A stretch of 64,000 nucleotides of DNA from Taudactylus pleione (lineage: Eukaryota > Chordata > Amphibia > Anura > Myobatrachidae): positions 62,001 through 126,000 of the forward strand of contig JAUIMM010000574.1 of the NCBI GenBank assembly GCA_031769625.1. Direction: 5' to 3'. The notes under the pieces are model-generated. The model worked only from the letters and a program-made list of their open reading frames with translations, made no database searches and was not told the origin of the DNA. Positions 51,401-63,700 of the stretch are shown here, in pieces (within the stretch, counting starts at the first letter, position 1; each line of letters begins with the position of its first letter). A program made the translations under genes and the position numbers.

Positions 51401-54062
51401 TATGGGAGACTGCGCTGAGTAATGTGATTTGTGACACCTGTATATCTGTGTGCTCCAGAGTCTGTATATGGGAGACTGCTCTGAGTTATGTGATATGTGA
51501 CTCCTGTATATCTGTGTGCTCCTGAGTCTGTATATGAGAGACTTCACTGAGTAATGTGATATTTGACACCAGTATATCTGTGTGCTCTTGAGTCTGTGTT
51601 TATCGGAGACTGTGCTGAGTAATGTGATATGTGACACCTGTATATCTGTGTGCTCCTGAGTCTGTATATGGGAGACTGCGCTGAGTAATGTGATATGTGA
51701 CTCCTGTATAACTGTGTGCTCCTGAGTCTGTATATGGGAGACTGCGCTGAGTAATGTGATATGTGACTCCTGTATAACTGTGTGCTCCTGAGTCTGTATA
51801 TGGGAGACTGCGCTGAGTAATGTGATATGTGACACCTGTATATCTGTGTGCTCCTGAGTCTGTATATGGGAGACTGCGCTGAGTAATGTGATATGTGACA
51901 CCTGTATATCTGTGTGCTCAAGAGTCTGTATATTGGAGACAGCACTGAATAATGTGATATGTGACACCTGTATATCTGTGTGCTCCTGAGTCTGTATATG
52001 GGAGACTGCGCTGAGTAATGTGATATGTGACACCTGTATGTCTGTGTGCTCCTGAGTCTGTATATGGGAGACTGCACTGAGTAATGTGATATGTGACACT
52101 TGTATATCTGTGTGCTCCTGAGTCTGTATATGGGAGACTGCGCTGAATAATGTGATATGTGACACCTGTATATCTGTGTGCTCCTGAGTCTGTATATGGG
52201 AGACTTCACTGAGTAATGTGATATTTGACACATGTATATCTGTGTGCTCCTGAGTCTGTGTTTATCGGAGACTGTGCTGAGTAATGTGATATGTGACACC
52301 TGTATATCTGTGTGCTCCTGAGTCTGTATATGGGAGACTGCGCTGAGTAATGTGATATGTGACACTTGTATATCTGTGTGCTCCTGAGTCTGTATATGGG
52401 AGATTGCACTGAATAATGTGATATGTGACACCTGTATATCTGTGTGCTCCTGAGTCTGTATATGGGAGACTGTGCTGTGTAATGTGATATGTGACACCTG
52501 TATATCTGTGTGCTCCTGAGTCTGTATATGGGAGACTGCGCTGAGTAATGTGATATGTGACACCTGTATATCTGTGTGCTCCTGAGTCTGTATATGGGAG
52601 ACTTCACTGAGTAATGTGATATTTGACACATGTATATCTGTGTGCTCCTGAGTCTGTGTTTATCGGAGACTGTGCTGAGTAATGTGATATGTGACACCTG
52701 TATATCTGTGTGCTCCTGAGTCTGTATATGGGAGACTGCGCTGAGTAATGTGATATGTGACACTTGTATATCTGTGTGCTCCTGAGTCTGTATATGGGAG
52801 ATTGCACTGAATAATGTGATATGTGACACCTGTATATCTGTGTGCTCCTGAGTCTGTATATGGGAGACTGTGCTGTGTAATGTGATATGTGACACCTGTA
52901 TATCTGTGTGCTCCTGAGTCTGTATATGGGAGACTGCGCTGAGTAATGTGATATGTGACACCTGTATATCTGTGTGCTCCTGAGTCTGTATATGGGAGAC
53001 TGCGCTGAGTAATGTGATATGTGACACCTGTATATCTGTGTGCTCCTGAGTCTGTATATGGGAGACTGCGCTGAGTAATGTGATATGTGACACCTGTATA
53101 TCTGTGTGCTCCTGAATCTGTATATGGGAGACTGCGCTGAATAATGTGATATGTGACACCTGTATATCTGGGTGCTCCTGAGTCTGTATATGGGAGACTT
53201 CACTGCGTAATGTGATATTTGACACCTGTATATCTGTGTGCTCCTGAGTCTGTGTTTATGGGAGACTGAGCTGAGTAATGTGATATGTGACACCTGTATA
53301 TCTGTGTGCTCCTGAGTCTGTATATGGGAGACTGCCCTGAGTTATGTGATATGTGACACCAGTATATCTGTGTGCTCCTGAGTCTGTATATGGGAGACTG
53401 CACTGAATAATGTGATATGTGACACCTGTATATCTGTGTGCTCCTGAGTCTGTATATGGGAGACTGTGCTGTGTAATGTGATATGTGACACCTGTATATC
53501 TGTGTGCTCCTGAGTCTGTATATGGGAGACTGCGCTGAGTAATGTGATATGTGACACCTGTATATCTGTGTGCTCCTGAGTCTGTATATGGGAGACTGCA
53601 CTGAGTAATGTGACACCTGTATATCTGTGTGCTCCTGAGTCTATATATGGGAGATTGTGCTGAGTGATGTGATATGTGACACCTGTATATCTGTGTGCTC
53701 CTGAGTCTGTATATGGGAGACTGCGCTGAGTAATGTGATTTGTGACACCTGTATATCTGTGTGCTCCAGAGTCTGTATATGGGAGACTGCGCTGAATAAT
53801 GTGATATGTGACAACTGTATATCTGTGTGCTCCTGAGTCTGTATATGGGAGACTGAGCTGAGTAATGTGATATGTGACACCTGTATATCTGTGTGCTCCT
53901 GAGTCTGTATATGGGAGACTGCGCTGAGTGATGTGATATGTGACACCTGTATATCTGTGTGTTCCTGAGTCTGTATATGGGAGACTGCGCTGAGTGATGT
54001 GAAATGTGACACCTGTATATCTGTGTGCTCCTGAGTCTGTATATAAGAGACTGTGCTGAGTG
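48481..54062 (+). repeat. 5582-bp tandem duplication, copy 2 (Block B only)
   Basis: This is the second copy of 42.9-48.48 kb. Near 50,640 it lacks one 66-bp monomer: the GATATTTGACACTAG...CTCTTGAG monomer of copy 1 (about 45,060) is gone and a hybrid monomer joins CTTCACTGAG to GACACCTGTATATATG. The boundary 54,062 is well placed, because the original tail continues from there (TGTGATTTGTGAC). Confidence 0.9.
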
Positions 54063-54289
54063 ATGTGATTTGTGACACCTGTATATCTGTGTGCTCCTGA
54101 GTCTGTATATGGGAGACTGCGCTGAGTAATGTGATATGTGACACCTGTATATTTGTGTGCTCCTGAGTCTGTATATAGGAGACTGCGTTGAGTGATGTGA
54201 TATGTGACACCTGTATATCTGTGTGCTCCTGAGTCTGTATATAGGAGACTGCGCTGATTTATGTGATATGTGACACCTGTATATCTGTG
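52445..54289 (+). repeat. 1845-bp tandem duplication, copy 1
   Basis: Landmarks at 52,658 and 53,254 repeat at 54,503 and 55,099, exactly 1845 bp on. The left breakpoint is near the CTGTGCTGTGTAATG monomer (52,470 / 54,315). It spans the junction of the 5582-bp duplication, so it happened after it. Confidence 0.88.
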
Positions 54290-56134
54290 TGCTCCTGAGT
54301 CTGTATATGGGAGACTGTGCTGTGTAATGTGATATGTGACACCTGTATATCTGTGTGCTCCTGAGTCTGTATATGGGAGACTGCGCTGAGTAATGTGATA
54401 TGTGACACCTGTATATCTGTGTGCTCCTGAGTCTGTATATGGGAGACTTCACTGAGTAATGTGATATTTGACACATGTATATCTGTGTGCTCCTGAGTCT
54501 GTGTTTATCGGAGACTGTGCTGAGTAATGTGATATGTGACACCTGTATATCTGTGTGCTCCTGAGTCTGTATATGGGAGACTGCGCTGAGTAATGTGATA
54601 TGTGACACTTGTATATCTGTGTGCTCCTGAGTCTGTATATGGGAGATTGCACTGAATAATGTGATATGTGACACCTGTATATCTGTGTGCTCCTGAGTCT
54701 GTATATGGGAGACTGTGCTGTGTAATGTGATATGTGACACCTGTATATCTGTGTGCTCCTGAGTCTGTATATGGGAGACTGCGCTGAGTAATGTGATATG
54801 TGACACCTGTATATCTGTGTGCTCCTGAGTCTGTATATGGGAGACTGCGCTGAGTAATGTGATATGTGACACCTGTATATCTGTGTGCTCCTGAGTCTGT
54901 ATATGGGAGACTGCGCTGAGTAATGTGATATGTGACACCTGTATATCTGTGTGCTCCTGAATCTGTATATGGGAGACTGCGCTGAATAATGTGATATGTG
55001 ACACCTGTATATCTGGGTGCTCCTGAGTCTGTATATGGGAGACTTCACTGCGTAATGTGATATTTGACACCTGTATATCTGTGTGCTCCTGAGTCTGTGT
55101 TTATGGGAGACTGAGCTGAGTAATGTGATATGTGACACCTGTATATCTGTGTGCTCCTGAGTCTGTATATGGGAGACTGCCCTGAGTTATGTGATATGTG
55201 ACACCAGTATATCTGTGTGCTCCTGAGTCTGTATATGGGAGACTGCACTGAATAATGTGATATGTGACACCTGTATATCTGTGTGCTCCTGAGTCTGTAT
55301 ATGGGAGACTGTGCTGTGTAATGTGATATGTGACACCTGTATATCTGTGTGCTCCTGAGTCTGTATATGGGAGACTGCGCTGAGTAATGTGATATGTGAC
55401 ACCTGTATATCTGTGTGCTCCTGAGTCTGTATATGGGAGACTGCACTGAGTAATGTGACACCTGTATATCTGTGTGCTCCTGAGTCTATATATGGGAGAT
55501 TGTGCTGAGTGATGTGATATGTGACACCTGTATATCTGTGTGCTCCTGAGTCTGTATATGGGAGACTGCGCTGAGTAATGTGATTTGTGACACCTGTATA
55601 TCTGTGTGCTCCAGAGTCTGTATATGGGAGACTGCGCTGAATAATGTGATATGTGACAACTGTATATCTGTGTGCTCCTGAGTCTGTATATGGGAGACTG
55701 AGCTGAGTAATGTGATATGTGACACCTGTATATCTGTGTGCTCCTGAGTCTGTATATGGGAGACTGCGCTGAGTGATGTGATATGTGACACCTGTATATC
55801 TGTGTGTTCCTGAGTCTGTATATGGGAGACTGCGCTGAGTGATGTGAAATGTGACACCTGTATATCTGTGTGCTCCTGAGTCTGTATATAAGAGACTGTG
55901 CTGAGTGATGTGATTTGTGACACCTGTATATCTGTGTGCTCCTGAGTCTGTATATGGGAGACTGCGCTGAGTAATGTGATATGTGACACCTGTATATTTG
56001 TGTGCTCCTGAGTCTGTATATAGGAGACTGCGTTGAGTGATGTGATATGTGACACCTGTATATCTGTGTGCTCCTGAGTCTGTATATAGGAGACTGCGCT
56101 GATTTATGTGATATGTGACACCTGTATATCTGTG
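54290..56134 (+). repeat. 1845-bp tandem duplication, copy 2
   Basis: This is the second copy of 52.45-54.29 kb. It ends with TATATAGGAGACTGCGCTGATTTATG near 56,105, after which the tail continues to GAGACAGTATATAG and GACGCC (56,315). Confidence 0.88.
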
Positions 56135-57560
56135 TGCTCCTGAGTCTGTATATAGGAGACTGCGCTGAGTGATGTGATATGTGACACCTGTATATCTGTG
56201 TGCTCCTGAGACAGTATATAGGAGACTGCGCTGAGTGATGTGATATGTGACACCTCTATATCTGTGTGCTCCTGAGTCTGTATATGGGAGACTGCACTGA
56301 TTATTGTGATATGTGACGCCTGTATATCTGTGTGCTCCTGAGTCTATATATGGGAGACTGCGCTGAATAATGTGATATGTGACACCTGTATATCTGTGTG
56401 CTCCTGAGTCTGTATATGGGAGACTGCGCTGAGTAATGTGATATGTGACACCTGTATATCTGTGTGCTCCTGAGTCTGTAAATGGAGACTGCGCTGAGTA
56501 ATGTGACACCTGCATATCTGTGTGCTCCAGAGTCTGTATATGGGAGACTGCCCCGAGTTATGTAATATGTGACACCTGTATATCTGTGTGCTCCTGAGTC
56601 TGTATATGGGAGACTGCGCTGAGTAATGTGATATGTGACACCTGTATATCTGTGTGCTCCTGAGTCTGTATATAGGAGACTGTGCTGAGTAATGTCATAT
56701 GTGACACCAGTATATCTGTGTGCTCCTAAGTCTGTATATGGGAGACTGCGCTGAGTAATTTGATATGTGACACCTGTATATCTGTGTGCTCCTGAGTCTG
56801 TATATGGGAGACTTCGCTGTTTAATTTGATATGTGACACCTGTATATCTGTGTGCTCCTGAGTCTGTATATGGGAGACTGCGCTGAGTAATGTGATATGT
56901 GACACCTGTATATCTGTCTGCACCTGAGTCTGTATATGGGAAACCACGCAGAGTAATGTTATATGTGACACCTGTATATCTTTGTGCTCCTGAGTCTGTA
57001 TATGGGAGACTGCGCTGAGTAATGTGATATGTGACACCTGTATATCTGTGTGCTCTTGAGTCTGTATATGGGAGACTGTGCTGAGTAATGTGATATGTGA
57101 CACCTGTATATCTGTGTGCTCCAGAGTCTGTATATGTAGACTGCGCTGAGTAATATGACACCTGTATATCTGTGTGCTCCTGAGTCTGTATATGTAGACT
57201 GCGCTGAGTAATATGACACCTGTATATCTGTGTGCTCCTGAGTCTGTATATGGGAGACTGCGCTGAGTAATGTGATGTTTGACACCTGTATATCTGTGTG
57301 CTCCTGAGTCTTTATATGGGAGACTGCGCTGAGTAATGTGATATGTAACACCTGTATATCTGTGTGCTCCTGAGTCTGTATATGGGAGACTGCACTGAGT
57401 AATTTATTATGTGACATCTGTATATCTGTGTGCTCCTGAGTCTGTATATGGGAGACTGTGCTGAGTAATGTGATATGTGATACCTGTATATCTGTGTGCT
57501 CCTGAGCCTGTATATGGAGACTGTGCTGAGTAATGTGATATGTGATACCTGTATATCTGT
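54420..57560 (+). repeat. 3140-bp tandem duplication, copy 1 (tail plus linker)
   Basis: GTTTATCGG 54,503, GTTTATGGG 55,099 and GACGCC 56,315 repeat at 57,643, 58,239 and 59,455, exactly 3140 bp on, with no net indel. I saw only about four base differences (near 56,707, 56,785, 57,507 and, in copy 2, 59,217). The join is at TGATACCTGTATATC / GGGAGACTTCACTGAG near 57,560. Confidence 0.92.
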
Positions 57561-60500
57561 GTGCTCCTGAGTCTGTATATGGGAGACTTCACTGAGTAAT
57601 GTGATATTTGACACATGTATATCTGTGTGCTCCTGAGTCTGTGTTTATCGGAGACTGTGCTGAGTAATGTGATATGTGACACCTGTATATCTGTGTGCTC
57701 CTGAGTCTGTATATGGGAGACTGCGCTGAGTAATGTGATATGTGACACTTGTATATCTGTGTGCTCCTGAGTCTGTATATGGGAGATTGCACTGAATAAT
57801 GTGATATGTGACACCTGTATATCTGTGTGCTCCTGAGTCTGTATATGGGAGACTGTGCTGTGTAATGTGATATGTGACACCTGTATATCTGTGTGCTCCT
57901 GAGTCTGTATATGGGAGACTGCGCTGAGTAATGTGATATGTGACACCTGTATATCTGTGTGCTCCTGAGTCTGTATATGGGAGACTGCGCTGAGTAATGT
58001 GATATGTGACACCTGTATATCTGTGTGCTCCTGAGTCTGTATATGGGAGACTGCGCTGAGTAATGTGATATGTGACACCTGTATATCTGTGTGCTCCTGA
58101 ATCTGTATATGGGAGACTGCGCTGAATAATGTGATATGTGACACCTGTATATCTGGGTGCTCCTGAGTCTGTATATGGGAGACTTCACTGCGTAATGTGA
58201 TATTTGACACCTGTATATCTGTGTGCTCCTGAGTCTGTGTTTATGGGAGACTGAGCTGAGTAATGTGATATGTGACACCTGTATATCTGTGTGCTCCTGA
58301 GTCTGTATATGGGAGACTGCCCTGAGTTATGTGATATGTGACACCAGTATATCTGTGTGCTCCTGAGTCTGTATATGGGAGACTGCACTGAATAATGTGA
58401 TATGTGACACCTGTATATCTGTGTGCTCCTGAGTCTGTATATGGGAGACTGTGCTGTGTAATGTGATATGTGACACCTGTATATCTGTGTGCTCCTGAGT
58501 CTGTATATGGGAGACTGCGCTGAGTAATGTGATATGTGACACCTGTATATCTGTGTGCTCCTGAGTCTGTATATGGGAGACTGCACTGAGTAATGTGACA
58601 CCTGTATATCTGTGTGCTCCTGAGTCTATATATGGGAGATTGTGCTGAGTGATGTGATATGTGACACCTGTATATCTGTGTGCTCCTGAGTCTGTATATG
58701 GGAGACTGCGCTGAGTAATGTGATTTGTGACACCTGTATATCTGTGTGCTCCAGAGTCTGTATATGGGAGACTGCGCTGAATAATGTGATATGTGACAAC
58801 TGTATATCTGTGTGCTCCTGAGTCTGTATATGGGAGACTGAGCTGAGTAATGTGATATGTGACACCTGTATATCTGTGTGCTCCTGAGTCTGTATATGGG
58901 AGACTGCGCTGAGTGATGTGATATGTGACACCTGTATATCTGTGTGTTCCTGAGTCTGTATATGGGAGACTGCGCTGAGTGATGTGAAATGTGACACCTG
59001 TATATCTGTGTGCTCCTGAGTCTGTATATAAGAGACTGTGCTGAGTGATGTGATTTGTGACACCTGTATATCTGTGTGCTCCTGAGTCTGTATATGGGAG
59101 ACTGCGCTGAGTAATGTGATATGTGACACCTGTATATTTGTGTGCTCCTGAGTCTGTATATAGGAGACTGCGTTGAGTGATGTGATATGTGACACCTGTA
59201 TATCTGTGTGCTCCTGATTCTGTATATAGGAGACTGCGCTGATTTATGTGATATGTGACACCTGTATATCTGTGTGCTCCTGAGTCTGTATATAGGAGAC
59301 TGCGCTGAGTGATGTGATATGTGACACCTGTATATCTGTGTGCTCCTGAGACAGTATATAGGAGACTGCGCTGAGTGATGTGATATGTGACACCTCTATA
59401 TCTGTGTGCTCCTGAGTCTGTATATGGGAGACTGCACTGATTATTGTGATATGTGACGCCTGTATATCTGTGTGCTCCTGAGTCTATATATGGGAGACTG
59501 CGCTGAATAATGTGATATGTGACACCTGTATATCTGTGTGCTCCTGAGTCTGTATATGGGAGACTGCGCTGAGTAATGTGATATGTGACACCTGTATATC
59601 TGTGTGCTCCTGAGTCTGTAAATGGAGACTGCGCTGAGTAATGTGACACCTGCATATCTGTGTGCTCCAGAGTCTGTATATGGGAGACTGCCCCGAGTTA
59701 TGTAATATGTGACACCTGTATATCTGTGTGCTCCTGAGTCTGTATATGGGAGACTGCGCTGAGTAATGTGATATGTGACACCTGTATATCTGTGTGCTCC
59801 TGAGTCTGTATATAGGAGACTGTGCTGAGTAATGTCATATGTGACACCTGTATATCTGTGTGCTCCTAAGTCTGTATATGGGAGACTGCGCTGAGTAATT
59901 TGATATGTGACACCTGTATATATGTGTGCTCCTGAGTCTGTATATGGGAGACTTCGCTGTTTAATTTGATATGTGACACCTGTATATCTGTGTGCTCCTG
60001 AGTCTGTATATGGGAGACTGCGCTGAGTAATGTGATATGTGACACCTGTATATCTGTCTGCACCTGAGTCTGTATATGGGAAACCACGCAGAGTAATGTT
60101 ATATGTGACACCTGTATATCTTTGTGCTCCTGAGTCTGTATATGGGAGACTGCGCTGAGTAATGTGATATGTGACACCTGTATATCTGTGTGCTCTTGAG
60201 TCTGTATATGGGAGACTGTGCTGAGTAATGTGATATGTGACACCTGTATATCTGTGTGCTCCAGAGTCTGTATATGTAGACTGCGCTGAGTAATATGACA
60301 CCTGTATATCTGTGTGCTCCTGAGTCTGTATATGTAGACTGCGCTGAGTAATATGACACCTGTATATCTGTGTGCTCCTGAGTCTGTATATGGGAGACTG
60401 CGCTGAGTAATGTGATGTTTGACACCTGTATATCTGTGTGCTCCTGAGTCTTTATATGGGAGACTGCGCTGAGTAATGTGATATGTAACACCTGTATATC

Positions 60501-60700
60501 TGTGTGCTCCTGAGTCTGTATATGGGAGACTGCACTGAGTAATTTATTATGTGACATCTGTATATCTGTGTGCTCCTGAGTCTGTATATGGGAGACTGTG
60601 CTGAGTAATGTGATATGTGATACCTGTATATCTGTGTGCTCCTGAGTCTGTATATGGAGACTGTGCTGAGTAATGTGATATGTGATACCTGTATAACTGT
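57561..60700 (+). repeat. 3140-bp tandem duplication, copy 2
   Basis: This is the second copy of 54.42-57.56 kb. It contains a full tail (GTGACAACTG to GACGCC) and linker (ATCTGTCTGCACC near 60,052). It ends near 60,700, where GTATAACTGTGTGTTCC departs from copy 1. Confidence 0.92.
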
Positions 60701-63700
60701 GTGTTCCTGAGTCTGTATATGGGAGACTGCGCTGAGTTATGTGATATGTGACACCTGTATATCTGTGTGCTCCTGAGTCTGTATATGGGAGACTGCACTG
60801 AGTAATTTGATATGTGACACCTGTATATCTGTGTGCTTCTGAGTCTGTATATGAGAGACTGCGCTGAGTAATGTGATATGTGACACCTGTATATCTGTGT
60901 GCTCCTGAGTCTGTATATGGGAGACTGTGCTGAGTAATGTGATATGTGACACCTGTATATCTGTGTGTTCCTGAGTCTGTATATGTAGACTGCGCAGATT
61001 AATGTGACACCTTTATATCTGAGTGCTCCTGAGTCTATATATGGGAGATAGTGCTTGAGTAATGTGATATGTGACACCTGTATATCTGTATGCTCCTGAG
61101 TCTGTATATGGGAGACTGCGCTGTGTAATGTGATATGTGACACCTGTATATCTGTGTGCTCCTGAGTCTGTATATGGGAGACTGTGCTGAGTAATGTGAT
61201 ATGTGACACCTGTATGTCTGTGTGCTCCTGAGTTTGTATATGTGAGACTGCGCTGAGTAATGTGATATGTGACACCTGTATATCTGTGTGCTCCTGAGTC
61301 TGCATATGGGAGACTGCGCTGAGTGATGTGATATGTGACACCTGTATATCTGTGTGCTCCTGAGTCTGTTTTAAAGAGACTGCGCTGAGTGATGTGATAT
61401 GTGACACCTGTATATCTGTGTGCTCCTGAGTCTGTTTTAAAGAGACTGCGCTGAGTGATGTGATATGTGACACCTGTATATCTGTGTGCTCCTGAGTCTG
61501 TATATGGGAGACTGCACTGAGTAATTTGATATGTGACATCTGTATATCTGTGTACTCCTGAGTCTGTATATGGGAGACTGTGCTGAGTAATGTGATATGT
61601 GATACCTGTATATCTGTGTGCTCCTGAGTCTGTATATGGAGACTGTGCTGAGTAATGTGATATGTGATACCTGTATATCTGTGTGCTCCTGAGTCTGTAT
61701 ATGGGAGACTGCACTGAGTTATGTGATATGTGACACCTTTATATCTGTGTGCTCCTGAGTCTGTATATGGGAGACTGCACTGAGTAATTTGATATGTGAC
61801 ACCTGTATATCTGTGTGCTCCTGAGTCTGTATATGAGAGACTGTGCTGAGTAATGTGATATGTGACACCTGTATATCTGTGTGCTCCTGAGTCTGTATAT
61901 GGGAGACTGTGCTGAGTAATGTGATATGTGACACCTGTATATCTGTGTGTTCCTGAGTCTGTATATGGGAGACTGCGCTGAGTAATGTGACACCTGTATA
62001 TATGTGTGCTCCTGAGTCTATATATGGGAGATTGTGCTTGAGTAATGTGATATGTGACACCTGTATATCTGTGTGCTCCTGAGTCTGTATATGGGAGACT
62101 GCGCTGTGTAATGTGATATGTGACACCTGTATATCTGTGTGCTCCTGAGTCTGTATATGGGAGACTGTGCTGAGTAATGTGATATGTGTCACCTGTATGT
62201 CTGTGTGCTCCTGAGTTTGTATATGGGAGACTGCGCTGAGTAATGTGATATGTGACACCTGTATATCTGTGTGCTCCTGAGTCTGTATATGGGAGACTGC
62301 GCTGAGTGATGTGATATGTGACACCTGTATATCTGTGTGCTCCTGAGTCTGTATTTAAGAGACTGCGCTGAGTGAAGTGATATGTGACACCTGTATATCT
62401 GTGTGCTCCTGAGTCTGTATATGGGAGACTGCACTGAGTAATTTGATATGTGACACCTGTATATATGTGTGTTCCTGAGTCTGTATATGTAGACTGCGCT
62501 GATTAATGTGACACCTGTATATCTGTGTGCTCCTGAGTCTATATATGGGAGATTGTGCTTGAGTAATGTGATATGTGACACCTGTATATCTGTGTGCTCC
62601 TGAGACTGTATATGTAGACTGCGCTGAGTAATATGACACCTGTATATCTGTGTGCTCCTGAGTCTGTATATGGGAGACTGCGCTGAGTAATGTGATGTGT
62701 GACACCTGTATATCTGTGTGCTCCTGAGTCTGTATATGGGAGACTGCGCTGAGTAATGTGATATGTAACACCTGTATATCTGTGTGCTCCTGAGTCTGTA
62801 TATGGGAGACTGCACTGAGTAATTTGATATGTGACATCTGTATATCTGTGTGCTCCTGAGTCTGTATATGGGAGACTGTGCTGAGTAATGTGATATGTGA
62901 TACCTGTATATCTGTGTGCTCCTGAGTCTGTATATGGAGACTGTGCTGAGTAATGTGATATGTGATACCTGTATATCTGTGTGCTCCTGAGTCTGTATAT
63001 GGGAGACTGTGCTGAGTAATGTGATATGTGACACCTGTATATCTGTGTGTTCCTGAGTCTGTATATGTAGACTGCGCAGATTAATGTGACACCTGTATAT
63101 CTGAGTGCTCCTGAGTCTATATATGGGAGATAGTGCTTGAGTAATGTGATATGTGACACCTGTATATCTGTATGCTCCTGAGTCTGTATATGGGAGACTG
63201 CGCTGTGTAATGTGATATGTGACACCTGTATATCTGTGTGCTCCTGAGTCTGTATATGGGAGACTGTGCTGAGTAATGTGATATGTGACACCTGTATGTC
63301 TGTGTGCTCCTGAGTTTGTATATGTGAGACTGCGCTGAGTGATGTGATATGTGACACCTGTATATCTGTGTGCTCCTGAGTCTGTATTTAAGAGACTGCG
63401 CTGAGTGATGTGATATGTGACACCTGTATATCTGTGTGCTCCTGAGTCTGTATATGGGAGACTGCACTGAGTAATTTGATATGTGACATCTTTATATCTG
63501 TGTACTCCTGAGTCTGTATATGGGAGACTGTGCTGAGTAATGTGATATGTGATACCTGTATATCTGTGTGCTCCTGAGTCTGTATATGGAGACTGTGCTG
63601 AGTAATGTGATATGTGATACCTGTATATCTGTGTGCTCCTGAGTCTGTATATGGGAGACTGCACTGAGTTATGTGATATGTGACACCTGTATATCTGTTT

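Larger units (their letters stand above)
31166..56985 (+). repeat. Superblock B (about 25.8 kb)
   Basis: This is the second copy of the superblock, starting directly where A ends: near 31,165 the sequence switches from the linker (TATATCTTTGTGCTCC) to the head type (CTGCACTGAGTAATGTGACAAG). It has a heterogeneous head to about 34.28 kb, an HOR core, a tail and a linker ending near 56,985. It lacks A's 2.6-2.7-kb and 2682-bp duplications, and carries its own 1383, 5582 and 1845-bp ones. Relative to A it also lacks 257 bp (three 66-bp and one 59-bp monomers) near 46,010. Confidence 0.8.

Noticed and set aside
54420..60700. Treating the 3140-bp duplication as certain assembly error
   Set aside because: The copies differ at several bases, and nested duplications of similar kind occur elsewhere in the array, so a real recent event is at least as likely. 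Read depth would decide.
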